DNA of 64,000 nt, from positions 558,001 through 622,000 of the forward strand of contig NZ_CP097128.1 in NCBI RefSeq assembly GCF_023330685.1, read 5' to 3'. Each line of letters opens with the position of its first letter. The stretch's first letter is position 1. The translations under genes and the position numbers were made by a program. The notes below the pieces were generated by a model. It saw only the letters and a program-made list of their open reading frames with translations, had not been told where the DNA came from and did not search any database. This DNA comes from Conexibacter sp. DBS9H8. Its GTDB lineage: Bacteria; Actinomycetota; Thermoleophilia; Solirubrobacterales; Solirubrobacteraceae. Of the stretch, positions 10,998 to 20,144 are shown in pieces.

Positions 10998-11615
10998 TCA
11001 GGCGGCACGCGCCGGAACGGGCGCGTGCGCGCCCTCGACGGCCCCGTGGTACATGTACTGGCGCCAGGCGACCGGGATCGTCGGGCTCGCGACGTGGATG
11101 AACACGTCCGGGCTGGGAGTGCGCGGTGGCCGGGCGAGCTGCATGTTCGCCTGCCGGGGCAGCAGGTCGCCCTTGCGGCGGTTGCATGGCGCGCAACTGG
11201 CGACGATGTTGTCCCAGCCCGACCCTCCCCCCTTGCTGCGCGGAATGACGTGATCGACGGTCAGTTGGCTGCGGGCGCCGCAGTACTGACACGTCCAGTT
11301 GTCCCGGGCGAACACGGCTCGGCGGGTGATCTTGCGCCGGTGCGCGTCCCGGGGGATCCGCACGTAGCTGACCAGGCGGATCACCGCCGGCCGCGACATC
11401 GACCCGTTCGCGGAGTGGAGCTCCCGCTCGGACCGCTCGATCACCTCCGCCTTCTCCTTCAGCAGCAGGACGATCGCACGACGGACGGTGCACACGTTGA
11501 CCGGTTCGTACGTGGCATTGAGGACGAGCACCCGACCCACATCAGATCCGTGCCGCTGGTGCTCAGAGAGCGGCCCGGACCCACCTGGTGCAGGTATCTC
11601 TGAGCCTGACCTCAT
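10998..11615 (-). CDS. HNH endonuclease family protein
   Basis: The 205-residue protein carries a complete HNH/McrA-type nuclease motif. CQYCG and CAPCN form the two zinc-binding CxxC pairs, with the catalytic DHVIPRSKGG and a following N in WDNIVASC. This protein type, with an N-terminal VLVLNATYEPVNV segment, is widespread in actinobacteria as a single gene. Its role is uncertain, though DNA nicking or binding is expected. The start is taken as ATG at 11615, with GAGG 5 bases upstream; an internal GTG at 11540 would begin closer to the conserved region. It follows pheA by 51 bases on the same strand. Confidence 0.9.
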   Translation of the reverse strand: MRSGSEIPAPGGSGPLSEHQRHGSDVGRVLVLNATYEPVNVCTVRRAIVLLLKEKAEVIERSERELHSANGSMSRPAVIRLVSYVRIPRDAHRRKITRRAVFARDNWTCQYCGARSQLTVDHVIPRSKGGGSGWDNIVASCAPCNRRKGDLLPRQANMQLARPPRTPSPDVFIHVASPTIPVAWRQYMYHGAVEGAHAPVPARAA

Positions 11616-11666
11616 CCCATCCTCAGTGTACAGGCGACCCGGGCGGGTACGGGCCCGCCCGGCCGG

Positions 11667-12530
11667 TCACCCGGCCGCGTAGGAGCCGAGGATCCGGAGG
11701 ACCTCGGTGTGGGCGGCGAGCGCGCGGAGCCCGTCGGCGACGTCCGGATCCTCGCGATCTCCCTCACAGTCGACGAAGAACATGTAGAGCCCGAGTTCGA
11801 GCTTGCGGGGCCGGGACTCGATCCGCGTGAGGTTGACCCCGCGCTCAGACAGCTCCGAGAGGCAGCGCACGAGCCAGCCCGGCCGGCCGGTTCCGTCGCC
11901 CCAGAAGACGATCGAGGTCTTCGCGGCGCCGGTCGGCCCCGGGGTCGGTGAGGGGCCCGGTTCTGCCGCGATCCACACGAACCGCGTCTCGTTGTGCGCG
12001 CGGTCCTCCACACCGGCCGCGAGCACGGTCGCCCCGTAGCGCTCGGCCGCACCGCGGGGTCCGAGGGCGGCCCAGCCGGCCCCCCGCTCGGTCACCTGGC
12101 GGACGGCGTCAGCGGTCGAGCTCGCGCTGAGGACATGGGCGTGGCCGAGCCGGTCGTGGAGGAAGTGCGCGCACTGGGCGGTCGGCTGGGGGTGGGAGAG
12201 GACCGTGTGGATCGCCTCGAGCGGCTGGTCGGCGGCGGCGATCAGGCACTGCTCGATCACCTCCACGTGCTCCCCGATGATCTGCACGTCCGGCGCGTCG
12301 ATGGCGAGCGCGTCGAGGGTCATCGACACGGACCCCTCGATTGAGTTCTCGACCGGGACGACCCCCCGCTGGACGCGCCCGTTCTGCACGGCGACGATCA
12401 CGTCGTAGATCGTGGCCAGGCTCACGAGTTCGGCCGCCGGCCAGGCGCGGCGGGCCCGCAGGGCGGCGGCGTGTGAGAAGGTTCCCTCCGGCCCGAGAAA
12501 GCCGACCCGCAGCTCGGCGGCCGCGCGCAT
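11667..12530 (-). CDS. pheA: Prephenate dehydratase
   Basis: PheA converts prephenate to phenylpyruvate in phenylalanine biosynthesis. The 287-residue protein has the N-terminal GFLGPEGTFSH, the motif VENSIEGSV (about 60-68), and the catalytic ETRF segment (HNETRFVWIA). A C-terminal ACT domain carries GVNLTRIESRP, the ESRP motif that binds phenylalanine for feedback inhibition. It is a monofunctional enzyme without chorismate mutase. It begins 6 bases after the stop of the DUF4446 gene, so the two are probably co-transcribed. Confidence 0.96.
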   Translation of the reverse strand: MRAAAELRVGFLGPEGTFSHAAALRARRAWPAAELVSLATIYDVIVAVQNGRVQRGVVPVENSIEGSVSMTLDALAIDAPDVQIIGEHVEVIEQCLIAAADQPLEAIHTVLSHPQPTAQCAHFLHDRLGHAHVLSASSTADAVRQVTERGAGWAALGPRGAAERYGATVLAAGVEDRAHNETRFVWIAAEPGPSPTPGPTGAAKTSIVFWGDGTGRPGWLVRCLSELSERGVNLTRIESRPRKLELGLYMFFVDCEGDREDPDVADGLRALAAHTEVLRILGSYAAG

Positions 12531-12536
12531 CGGGTC

Positions 12537-13100
12537 CTAGCCGCGCGGGCGGCGGACCCGCACCCGCGCTCCGTCGTCGCCGGGCTCCTCTGCGCTGGAT
12601 TGGCGCTCGCCGCTCAGTGCGAGCCGGACCGCGTCCGCCTCCTCCGGGGAGAGCTCGAGGTCCGGACGGCCCGCGTGGATCTGCTTGACATACAGGCGGG
12701 CCTGGTCCCGGTGGTGGATCGAGGAGAGGACGATTCCCGAGCGGGTCGCGTCGAGCAGGGCGATCGAGGTCGACTGGTGGCCGGACATCTCCCCGTAGGC
12801 GTCGTAGCGGACGAGCGAGCGGTAGGCGATCGCCCCGTCGAGCCTCGCCTCGGTCGCGAGGATCCGCGACTCGAAGCGGGTGAGACCGTCCCGCACTGCG
12901 GCATCGAGGTCGTGGAACTCCCGGGCGAGCGCTGCGGCGTGGCTGACGAGGTCGGTGGACCGGTCACCGAGCACCATCCGCTGAGCTGCCCGCAGTCGCC
13001 TGAGCGCGACGGTCAGCGAGAGGGCCCAGAGGAGGGCGATGACCGCGACGGCGCCGGCGGCGATCGCGACGATCTGCGTCGTGTTGGCGGACCCACTCAC
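12537..13100 (-). CDS. DUF4446 family membrane-anchored protein
   Basis: This 187-residue protein matches the DUF4446 pattern: one N-terminal membrane helix (about 9-31, IVAIAAGAVAVIALLWALSL), a short coiled region with many R and L residues, then a conserved cytoplasmic part around VRYDAYGEMSGHQSTSIALLD and LSSIHHRDQARLYVKQI. The function of the family is unknown. It probably forms one transcript with pheA, 6 bases downstream. The C-terminus is a charged, low-complexity tail. Confidence 0.85.
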   Translation of the reverse strand: MSGSANTTQIVAIAAGAVAVIALLWALSLTVALRRLRAAQRMVLGDRSTDLVSHAAALAREFHDLDAAVRDGLTRFESRILATEARLDGAIAYRSLVRYDAYGEMSGHQSTSIALLDATRSGIVLSSIHHRDQARLYVKQIHAGRPDLELSPEEADAVRLALSGERQSSAEEPGDDGARVRVRRPRG

Positions 13101-13163
13101 CCGGGGGAGGATAGGTCTCCGGCCTCCGCGGCGGCAGCGTGAGGGCCGCCGGCCCGTATCGGA

Positions 13164-14345
13164 CTACTGAAACTGAATCGTGTACGTCGCGCTGTTGTTG
13201 GCGAGATTGGTCTCACCGGGCACCTTCGCGACCGACGCGGTCACCTGGTAGGTGCCGGGACTCACCGTCGAGGGGAGCGTGACGTTGCACGTGCTCGTGT
13301 TGCCCGGCGTCGTCTCGGGAACGGTCGCGTGCCCGGTCGGCCCGCCACTCACCGTCACCGTGCAGCCGACGTTGTACTCGTTGAACTGCCCGCCGTTGGA
13401 GACCGACAGCACGAAGGTCGGCGCCGGCGAGCCAGGGACCGTGTTGGTCACGCCCGGTTGCAGCGTCGTCGACCCGACCGCGGCCGAAACGAGGGCGTCT
13501 CCGTGGACACCGGGCTGGTCGGTGTTCTTCGGTGACCCGGTCACGGCGGCCGGGTTCGCCCCGAGCTTCGTCGCGATGAAGCTCGTCTGGAGCCAGCCGA
13601 GGTCGGTGAGGAACTGCCCGCCGTTGATCTGGATGTTCGACGTCGCGCCGACGCTGATGTTGTCGCCGTGGAGGGCACCGGCGATCGCCGGTGCCGCGTA
13701 GGCCTTGTAGATGACGTCGGAGGCGTAGAAGCGCGCGGTCCCGAGCGCGATTGCGGTGAGGGCGGCTTTCTGGGCGGCGACCGAGCCGCTCAACTGCCCG
13801 GCGTTACGAGCGATCTGTCCGATCCCGTCCGCCCGCATCCGCAGTGCGAGCAGGAGGTCGGTCTGTGCGGTCTGCATCTGGCCGGGCACCGCCAGTCCCT
13901 GCGCGGCGGTCAGCTCACCCTCCGCGGCCTGCAGCGGGCCGGCGAGGTTGGAGGCGATCGTCGATCCGCCCTTGCCGGAGGAGAGGATCGAGAACACGGT
14001 CCGCCCGGTCGCGTCCGAGCGGCTGATCAGGCTCGACACCGCGTTGTTGTAGTTCTCGAGCGAGCTGCGTGTGTTCGCCGCCTGACAGCTCGAGATGAGC
14101 AGGATCATCAGGATGACGACGACGATCAGCACCCCGATCGCGATCAGTCGCCGCCGCTCGACCGCCGCGTTCGGCGTCGACACCCGCCGTCGGGCCGGCA
14201 CGGAGCGCGCGGCCGAGCCCGCACGGCCACCGGTCGGGCCGGCGCCGGACCCGCGCGGCGAACCGCGTCGCGGGCCCGCAGACACGGCCGGCCGAGCCGG
14301 GTGGGTGGTCTCCTCGATTGGGTCGTCGTCGTCGAAGAACGACAC
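13164..14345 (-). CDS. Membrane-anchored protein with a C-terminal CARDB/Ig-like domain
   Basis: Not assignable to a named gene. The 393-residue protein has a basic, Gly/Arg/Pro-rich cytoplasmic N-terminus (about 1-65), one membrane helix (about 66-87, LIAIGVLIVVVILMILLI) followed by SCQ, then an extracellular alanine-rich helical region. The last 100 residues resemble a CARDB-type beta sandwich (VTVSGGPTGHATVPE, GTYQVTASVAKVPGETNLANN). This looks like an exposed envelope protein. The start is GTG at 14345, with AAGGAG 7 bases upstream; a TTG or ATG start is not needed. It is divergent from the kinase gene at 14552. Confidence 0.7.
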   Translation of the reverse strand: MSFFDDDDPIEETTHPARPAVSAGPRRGSPRGSGAGPTGGRAGSAARSVPARRRVSTPNAAVERRRLIAIGVLIVVVILMILLISSCQAANTRSSLENYNNAVSSLISRSDATGRTVFSILSSGKGGSTIASNLAGPLQAAEGELTAAQGLAVPGQMQTAQTDLLLALRMRADGIGQIARNAGQLSGSVAAQKAALTAIALGTARFYASDVIYKAYAAPAIAGALHGDNISVGATSNIQINGGQFLTDLGWLQTSFIATKLGANPAAVTGSPKNTDQPGVHGDALVSAAVGSTTLQPGVTNTVPGSPAPTFVLSVSNGGQFNEYNVGCTVTVSGGPTGHATVPETTPGNTSTCNVTLPSTVSPGTYQVTASVAKVPGETNLANNSATYTIQFQ

Positions 14346-14374
14346 GGGTGGTCTCCTTGATCGGACCTTCCAGC

Positions 14375-14380
14375 AGTATC
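14375..14380 (-). promoter_or_regulatory. Possible -10 element for the anchored surface protein
   Basis: GATACT lies on the minus strand 30 bases before the GTG start at 14345. No clear -35 is seen. On the opposite strand GATAAT at 14444-14449 could similarly serve the kinase gene. Both are weak calls within the divergent gap. Confidence 0.25.
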
Positions 14381-14551
14381 CCCCGGCCCGCCGCCCGCCG
14401 ACGCAGCGACCGCGGGCGTCCCGGACGGATTCGCGCCGCCCGCGATAATCCCTCTCTCCATGGCCGCTCCCTGCTCACAGTCGGGTCAGCTCCCTGCAGC
14501 TCACCGCCCCCCGGCAGGAGCATGAGCGCCCGCCGCGAAAGGAGTTCCGTC

Positions 14552-16165
14552 GTGCGCCGGAACTCGGAGATCCTCACTGTCGCCGTCCCCGAGGACGTCA
14601 CGCTCGCCCTCCGCTCCACCGCCGACACCGCCCGCACGGCGGAGGCGCTCCCGGGAGAGATCGGCGCCACAGCGGGCCCGCGGTCGACCGCGGGCTCCGG
14701 CGACGGCAGCGCGCTGACGCTCGGGCGCTACCGTCTTGGACGCCGCCTCGGGACCGGCGGCTTCGGGACCGTCTACGCCGCCCATGACGAGCGGCTCGAC
14801 CGTCCCGTCGCGATCAAGATCCTCCCACGTGAGCGGGTGATCGAGAGCCGGTTTGCCCGCGAGGCACGGGCGGCCGCGCGCCTGTCGCATCCGGGGATCG
14901 TCACCCTGTTTGAGGCCGCCATCGACGATGACGGCGCCTACCTCGTCTCCGAGCTCGTCCGCGGCGGCACCCTCGCCCAGGGCCTCGCGCGCGGTGATCT
15001 GTCTGACCGGGACATCCTCGGCGTCGGGATCGCGCTCACCGACGCGCTCGAGCACGCCCACGCCCACGGCGTCGTTCACCGCGACGTGAAACCCGAAAAC
15101 GTCCTCGTCCCGTCCCGCCGGGGCACGCCGGCGGCCGGCCCGGTCCTCGCCAAGCTGACCGACTTCGGGGTCGCCCGCGTCGTCGGCGGGGACACCCTCA
15201 CCCGGACCGGCGATGTCATCGGCACCGTCGCGTACATGTCCCCCGAGCAGGCCGAGGGTCGCGACACGGGCCCGGAGGCGGACCTCTACAGCCTCGCCCT
15301 CGTCCTCTATGAGGCGCTCACCGGCGTCAACCCGGTGCGTGACCGGCTCCGTTCGGGGGCGAGCCGCCGCCTCGGCACCTACCTCCCGCCGGTCCGTCGC
15401 CAGCGCGCCGACCTCCCACGTCCGCTCGGGGCCGCGATCGACCGGGCCCTGCGCCCGCGCCCATGTGAGCGCGGCACCCTCGGGGACCTCCGGGAGACCC
15501 TGAGTGACGCGATCACGCTCGCCAGCGACCGGGCCGGGGTCGTCGCCCCCGCCCGGGCGATCGCGCTCACGCGCCGCCTCGACCGTCCCGCCCCGCCGCT
15601 CGCCTTCACCGCTCCGCCCGCCGCCCCCCGTCCCGATCTCACCGCTCCTGCCGCCCCTGCACGTTCCCGTCAGGGCGGAGGGTTCGCGCCCAGCGGGCTG
15701 TTGCTGCTCGCCTTCGCCCTGCTCGCCCTCGGCGCCGGGGCGGTCGGGCTCGCCGGCGTCTGGCCCGGACTCGTGGCCCGGAGCATCCGCGGCCCGTGGC
15801 GGCGGGCGCTGCTGGGTGCGCTCGGGCTCCTCTGGATCGCCGCCGGGGACCTGCTCAGCCCACGCAACTTCGGGGTCGGCCCGATCACCAGCTCGCCGCG
15901 GACCCTCACCGCGCTCGGGGTGTGTGCCCTCCTGTGGACCGTCGCGGCGGTGATCGGCCCGTGGCTGGCGGGCCTGCGGCGACCCTGGCGCAGCGTCAGC
16001 GCGCTGGGGGTTTGGACGCTCGCGCTCGCGCTCGGCCCGCGGCTCGCCGGCCTCACCCACACCACCGGTCTCACCGTCGGCGCCCTCCTCGGGGGGCTTC
16101 TGCTCGGCGCCCTTCCACTGCTCGCCGGGCTCCGCTACGCGATCGCCGCACGCGCCCTCGCGTAG
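14552..16165 (+). CDS. Ser/Thr protein kinase with a polytopic C-terminal membrane domain
   Basis: The start is GTG at 14552, because AAAGGAG lies 7 bases upstream; earlier in-frame starts lack this. The 537-residue protein has a bacterial PknB-type kinase domain (about 58-310) with the glycine loop GTGGFG (67-72), lysine in VAIK (89), the catalytic HRDVKPEN (176-183), DFG (204-206) and an activation segment with several threonines before AYMSPEQ. After a Pro/Ala linker the C-terminus has four or five hydrophobic helices (from about 375), instead of the single helix plus PASTA or sensor domain usual for the class. It lies 57 bases upstream of fhaA and probably heads the cell-wall operon. Confidence 0.88.
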   Translation: MRRNSEILTVAVPEDVTLALRSTADTARTAEALPGEIGATAGPRSTAGSGDGSALTLGRYRLGRRLGTGGFGTVYAAHDERLDRPVAIKILPRERVIESRFAREARAAARLSHPGIVTLFEAAIDDDGAYLVSELVRGGTLAQGLARGDLSDRDILGVGIALTDALEHAHAHGVVHRDVKPENVLVPSRRGTPAAGPVLAKLTDFGVARVVGGDTLTRTGDVIGTVAYMSPEQAEGRDTGPEADLYSLALVLYEALTGVNPVRDRLRSGASRRLGTYLPPVRRQRADLPRPLGAAIDRALRPRPCERGTLGDLRETLSDAITLASDRAGVVAPARAIALTRRLDRPAPPLAFTAPPAAPRPDLTAPAAPARSRQGGGFAPSGLLLLAFALLALGAGAVGLAGVWPGLVARSIRGPWRRALLGALGLLWIAAGDLLSPRNFGVGPITSSPRTLTALGVCALLWTVAAVIGPWLAGLRRPWRSVSALGVWTLALALGPRLAGLTHTTGLTVGALLGGLLLGALPLLAGLRYAIAARALA

Positions 16166-16207
16166 CATGCGTGTGTCAGAAGGCGTTCACGCCCTTCTGC
16201 CGACCCT

Positions 16208-16220
16208 GTGGGGTCCCCAC
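16208..16220 (+). promoter_or_regulatory. Perfect palindrome overlapping the fhaA ribosome-binding region
   Basis: GTGGGGTCCCCAC is a perfect 13-base palindrome ending two bases before the fhaA ATG. A second imperfect hairpin (AGAAGGCG with CGCCCTTCT) lies at about 16179-16199. These could modulate read-through from the kinase gene or occlude the fhaA start. No other Shine-Dalgarno is seen. Confidence 0.35.
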
Positions 16221-16222
16221 CC

Positions 16223-17008
16223 ATGAGCCTTCTGGACAGCCTCGAGAGCAAGATCGCCAGCCTCGTCGAGGGGACGTTCAACCGTGTCTTCAAGTCCGAG
16301 GTCCGGCCGGTCGAGATCGCCCGCAAACTCGCCCGGGAGATGGAGGAGCACCGCACCTACAGTCTCTCCCACACCTACGTGCCCAACGACTATCGCGTTC
16401 ACCTCAGCCCCCGGGACCACGAGCGGTTCCTCGACTTCGAGGACGCGCTCGCCGCCGAGCTCGCCGGCTATCTGCTCGAGCACGCGCGCCGGGAGGGGTT
16501 TTCCCTGCTCTCGACCCCGAAGATCAGTTTCGCCACCGATCCCCACCTCGGCCTCGGGGAGTTCGGGATCGAGACCCGCACCGTCAGCGCCGAGGACGCG
16601 GAGGGCCACGATCCGGCGCCGCCGTCGACGGTCTACCCCGCCGCGGAGGAGCCGGCCGGGGCGACGATGATCTACTCGACCGCCGCCCGCGTCGCCGAGC
16701 CGCTCGCCGAGATCGCCGTCGCCCGCGCGCGTCGGGCGACGCTCCTCCACGACGGGCGTCGCCTCGCCATCCCCGCCTCCGGTGTGACGATCGGCCGCTC
16801 CCGCCAGTGTGAGATCGTCATCGACGATCCCAACGTCTCCCGCCGCCACGCCGAGGTCCGCCCCCGCGGCGGGGCCTGGGTGCTCACCGACCTCGAGTCG
16901 ACGAACGGCTCGCTGCTCAACGGACGCCGGATCCGCCAGCCCGAGAGCCTGTCCGCCGGCGATGAGATCGAGATCGGCACCTCCCTGATCCGCTTCGAAC
17001 TCGAGTGA
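16223..17008 (+). CDS. fhaA: FHA-domain protein with N-terminal DUF3662 (FhaA-like)
   Basis: This 261-residue protein has the FhaA layout: an N-terminal DUF3662 domain (about 1-115, starting MSLLDSLESKIASLVEG) and a C-terminal FHA domain (about 175-258) with GRSRQCEI, SRRHAEV and STNGSLLNG, the residues that bind phosphothreonine. In Mycobacterium FhaA is a PknB substrate that binds phosphorylated MviN/MurJ and controls lipid II export. That role is inferred here from homology and context. The ATG at 16223 is chosen over the upstream GTG because DUF3662 proteins begin here. The stop overlaps the fhaB start by 4 bases. Confidence 0.92.
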   Translation: MSLLDSLESKIASLVEGTFNRVFKSEVRPVEIARKLAREMEEHRTYSLSHTYVPNDYRVHLSPRDHERFLDFEDALAAELAGYLLEHARREGFSLLSTPKISFATDPHLGLGEFGIETRTVSAEDAEGHDPAPPSTVYPAAEEPAGATMIYSTAARVAEPLAEIAVARARRATLLHDGRRLAIPASGVTIGRSRQCEIVIDDPNVSRRHAEVRPRGGAWVLTDLESTNGSLLNGRRIRQPESLSAGDEIEIGTSLIRFELE

Positions 17009-17535
17009 CGTTGGCGATGACCCTCCAGCCCGTCTCCGTCGGCCTCAAGTTCGGATTCCTCATCGTCCTCTACCTGTTCCTGTTCTGGATCGCCACGAGC
17101 TCGCTGTTCGACCTCCGCGTCCGCGGCCGCTCGCGCGACTCGCGGCCCGCGGGCGGCGCCGGTCCGGAGCCGTGGGCGGGGACGGCGACCGACCTGTACG
17201 CGACCGTCGACCCCCGCGCGGCGCTCGACCCGGCGGCCGGGGAGTTCGAGCCGCGACTGCTGATCGAGCACGCCGCCGGGCATGAGTCGGGCGTCGCCTA
17301 TGACCTGCTCAACGGCGCGACGCTCGGCCGCGGGGACGTCGAGATCCAGCTCGATGACCCGTTCGCCTCCTCCCGGCATGCCTCGATCACCCGCCAGGGC
17401 CGTACCCTCGTGCTGACCGACCTCGGATCGACGAACGGCACCTACCTCAACGACGAGCCCCTCAGCGGCCCCCAGCCGCTGCACAGCGGCGACCGGATCC
17501 GGATCGGCGATTCCCGTTTCACCTACCTGCAGTGA
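17005..17535 (+). CDS. fhaB: FHA-domain membrane protein (FhaB/FipA-like)
   Basis: The 176-residue protein has one N-terminal membrane helix (about 14-35, FGFLIVLYLFLFWIATSSLF) and a C-terminal FHA domain (about 95-172) with LGRGDVEIQLDDPFASSRHASI and STNGTYLN. It matches FhaB/FipA, which links Ser/Thr kinase signalling to cell-division proteins in mycobacteria. GTG at 17005 overlaps the fhaA stop by 4 bases, and ATG at 17017 is an alternative start. pstP follows after 24 bases. Confidence 0.9.
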   Translation: MTLAMTLQPVSVGLKFGFLIVLYLFLFWIATSSLFDLRVRGRSRDSRPAGGAGPEPWAGTATDLYATVDPRAALDPAAGEFEPRLLIEHAAGHESGVAYDLLNGATLGRGDVEIQLDDPFASSRHASITRQGRTLVLTDLGSTNGTYLNDEPLSGPQPLHSGDRIRIGDSRFTYLQ

Positions 17536-17559
17536 GCTCACCGTGAGCCCCCGCCCCTG

Positions 17560-18822
17560 ATGCTTCGCGCCTCCGACACCATTCAACGCACCGACACCGG
17601 CCGTCAGCGCCGTGGCAACGAGGACTGCTCCTACGCCCGGGCGCCGCTGTTCGTGCTCGCCGACGGGATGGGTGGCGCGGCCGCCGGGGAGGTCGCCTCC
17701 CAGATCGCGATCGAGGCCTTCCGCGCCGGCCTGCCCGCCAAGGGCGGCAGCGAGGAGCGCCTCGCCGTCGTCGCCCAGCGCGCGAACCGGGAGATCTATG
17801 ACCGTGCCCGCGCGGACCCGCGCCTCGACGGGATGGGGACGACCCTCACCGCCGTTTACCTCGACGCCGACCGCCGGGTGCTCGCCCTCGCCCACGTCGG
17901 TGACAGTCGTGCCTACCGGTTGCGTGACGGCGAGCTGACCCGCCTCACCGAGGACCACTCCCTCGTCGAGGAGCTCGTCAAGGACGGCCGCCTCACCGAG
18001 GAGGAGGCGTTCGAGCACCCGCAACGCTCGATCATCACCCGTGCGCTCGGTCAGGAGCCGATCGTCGAGGTCGATACGCTCAGCTACCCGGCGGGCCCCG
18101 ACGACGTGATCATGCTCTGCTCCGACGGGCTCACCGACATGCTGCCCGAGCGGACCGTCGCCGAGCTGCTCGCCGCCGCGCCCGATCTCGACACGGCCGC
18201 CAGCCGCCTGATCGACGCCGCCAACGAGGCCGGCGGTCGCGACAACATCACCGTCGTCCTGTTCCGCGTCGAGGACGTCAGCGCAGGAGCCGAGCCGAGC
18301 GAGGAGACGCTCGCCCTCGGTGGCGCGCAGGCGGCCGCTGCCGGCTACCGGGCCGGCAGCGCCGAGGGGCGGCCCGGCGGTTCGGCGTACGTGACCCCGC
18401 GCCCCGAGGCCCTCCGTGACCTCGCTCGGGCCGGCAAGGCCCGGGTGAGCGCCCGCCTCCCGCTCGCCCGCACCCAGGGACCGCCCCGGGCCCCCCAGCG
18501 CGAGTTCAACTGGGTCGGCAAGCTCGTCGCCGGGGCGGTCACCCTCGCGATCCTCCTGTTCCTGTTCGGCGGGGGCGGCTACCTCGCCAGCCGCCAGCTG
18601 TACTTCCTCGCCACCGACAACCAGGGCACCGTCGTCGTCGACCGCGGTTTCCCCTACCGGGTACTCGGGGTCAACATGTACGAGACCTACTACGTCTCCG
18701 GGGTTCCCGCCTCGCTCATCCCCGCGGACCGGCGGGCCGCTCTGCTCAACCACGAGCTGCACTCCGAGACCGCCGCCTTCAAGCTGATCAACGACCTGGA
18801 GCTCGGCAAGATCTCCGGATGA
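17560..18822 (+). CDS. pstP: PP2C-family Ser/Thr phosphatase (PstP-like)
   Basis: This is the phosphatase that reverses PknB-type phosphorylation. The 420-residue protein shows the PP2C metal-binding motifs RRGNEDC, LADGMGG, GDSRAY, CSDGLTD and GGRDNITVV within residues 1-240. A linker leads to one membrane helix (about 325-345, VAGAVTLAILLFLFGGGGYL) and a short extracellular tail of about 75 residues. The catalytic domain is cytoplasmic. The stop overlaps the rodA/ftsW start by 4 bases (ATGA), giving the fhaB-pstP-rodA order known from actinobacteria. Confidence 0.94.
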   Translation: MLRASDTIQRTDTGRQRRGNEDCSYARAPLFVLADGMGGAAAGEVASQIAIEAFRAGLPAKGGSEERLAVVAQRANREIYDRARADPRLDGMGTTLTAVYLDADRRVLALAHVGDSRAYRLRDGELTRLTEDHSLVEELVKDGRLTEEEAFEHPQRSIITRALGQEPIVEVDTLSYPAGPDDVIMLCSDGLTDMLPERTVAELLAAAPDLDTAASRLIDAANEAGGRDNITVVLFRVEDVSAGAEPSEETLALGGAQAAAAGYRAGSAEGRPGGSAYVTPRPEALRDLARAGKARVSARLPLARTQGPPRAPQREFNWVGKLVAGAVTLAILLFLFGGGGYLASRQLYFLATDNQGTVVVDRGFPYRVLGVNMYETYYVSGVPASLIPADRRAALLNHELHSETAAFKLINDLELGKISG

Positions 18823-20144
18823 GGGCGCGCAACCGAGAGCTGTTCGGCCTGATCCCCGCCGCCCTGCTGATGACCGCCGGGCTCGCCGCGGTGCTCGTTC
18901 AGGAGTCCAACCGGCTTTCCAACACGAGCTTGATCTACGGCGGGGTGTTCCTCGGCCTCTGCCTGGTCGGGAACATCTTCATCCGGATCACCCTTCCGCA
19001 CGCCGACCCGTACCTGTTTCCGCTCGTCTCGGTCCTCGCCTGCTTCGGGCTCGTGATGGTGCTGCGCATCTACGGGGTCACCTACGCGCGCCAGCAGGCG
19101 CAGTGGTTCGTCCTCGGCCTCATCCTCGTCGCCGTCGCCGTGCTCGTCTTCCGCGACTACCGCAAGCTCGAGCGCTACCGCTATCTGATCGCGGTCGGTT
19201 CGATCCTGTTCATGGTCCTCCCCCGCGTCCCAGGTCTTGAGGACCCTGTCAACGGCGCGTACCTGGCGATCAAGCTCGGGCCCTTCACCTTCCAGCCGAC
19301 GGAGTTCGGGAAGGTCGGGCTGATCGTCTTCCTCGCCTCCTACCTGCGCGATCACCGGCAGGTGCTCGCGCAGGGGACGACCGTGCTCGGGGTCCGGGTC
19401 GGCCTGCCGCCGTTGCGGCACCTCGGCCCGATGCTGCTGCTGTGGGGGATCGCGATGCTGATCCTCATCTTCCTCCACGACGTCGGGACCTCGCTGATGT
19501 TCTACGGGGCGCTGCTGGCGATGCTGTATGTGGGCACCGGTCGGGTCTCCTTCGTCGTCCTCGGCCTGCTCGCCTTCGCCGTCGGCTCCTGGTACCTGGC
19601 GACCCACATCGCCCACATCGACGCACGCGTGCTCGACTGGGAGCACCCGTTCCGTCCCGCCCTCTATGACGCCTACGGCGGCAGCCAGCAGCTCGCCGAC
19701 GCGCAGTTCAACATGGCCGCCGGCGGCCTGTTCGGGCAGGGGTTCGGCCAGTCGATCATCACGATCCCGGGCACCCAGGACTTCTGGCTGCCGGCCCCGG
19801 GGACGGACATGATCTACGCGGTGATCGTCTCCGAGCTCGGGCTGTTCGGCGGGGTCGGGCTGCTCGCCGTCTACATCCTCATCTGCTGGCGGGGGTTCAA
19901 GGCGGCGACGCTTGCCCGCGACAGCTTCTCCAAGCTGCTGGCGACCGGACTGTCGGCCGTGCTCGCGCTGCAGGTGTTCGTGATCGTCGGCGGGGTCACC
20001 CGGGTGATCCCGCTCACCGGCGTCACCCTCCCGTTCGTCTCCTACGGCGGCTCCTCGATCCTCGCCAACTTCATCCTCGTTGCGCTGCTGCTGCTCGTCT
20101 CAGATCGCGCCCGCCGCCAGGCTCTCGGGGCGATGACTCCGTGA
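18819..20144 (+). CDS. rodA: SEDS-family peptidoglycan glycosyltransferase (FtsW/RodA)
   Basis: This 441-residue polytopic protein belongs to the SEDS family, which polymerises lipid II into glycan strands together with a class B PBP. It has about ten hydrophobic helices and the signature PLTGVTLPFVSYGGSS near the C-terminus. The conserved catalytic-region segment is represented by TFQPTEFGKVGLI. Its partner, the transpeptidase gene pbpA, starts within its stop codon (GTGA overlap). Calling it RodA rather than FtsW rests on the fhaA-fhaB-pstP-rodA-pbpA order. Confidence 0.93.
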   Translation: MRARNRELFGLIPAALLMTAGLAAVLVQESNRLSNTSLIYGGVFLGLCLVGNIFIRITLPHADPYLFPLVSVLACFGLVMVLRIYGVTYARQQAQWFVLGLILVAVAVLVFRDYRKLERYRYLIAVGSILFMVLPRVPGLEDPVNGAYLAIKLGPFTFQPTEFGKVGLIVFLASYLRDHRQVLAQGTTVLGVRVGLPPLRHLGPMLLLWGIAMLILIFLHDVGTSLMFYGALLAMLYVGTGRVSFVVLGLLAFAVGSWYLATHIAHIDARVLDWEHPFRPALYDAYGGSQQLADAQFNMAAGGLFGQGFGQSIITIPGTQDFWLPAPGTDMIYAVIVSELGLFGGVGLLAVYILICWRGFKAATLARDSFSKLLATGLSAVLALQVFVIVGGVTRVIPLTGVTLPFVSYGGSSILANFILVALLLLVSDRARRQALGAMTP

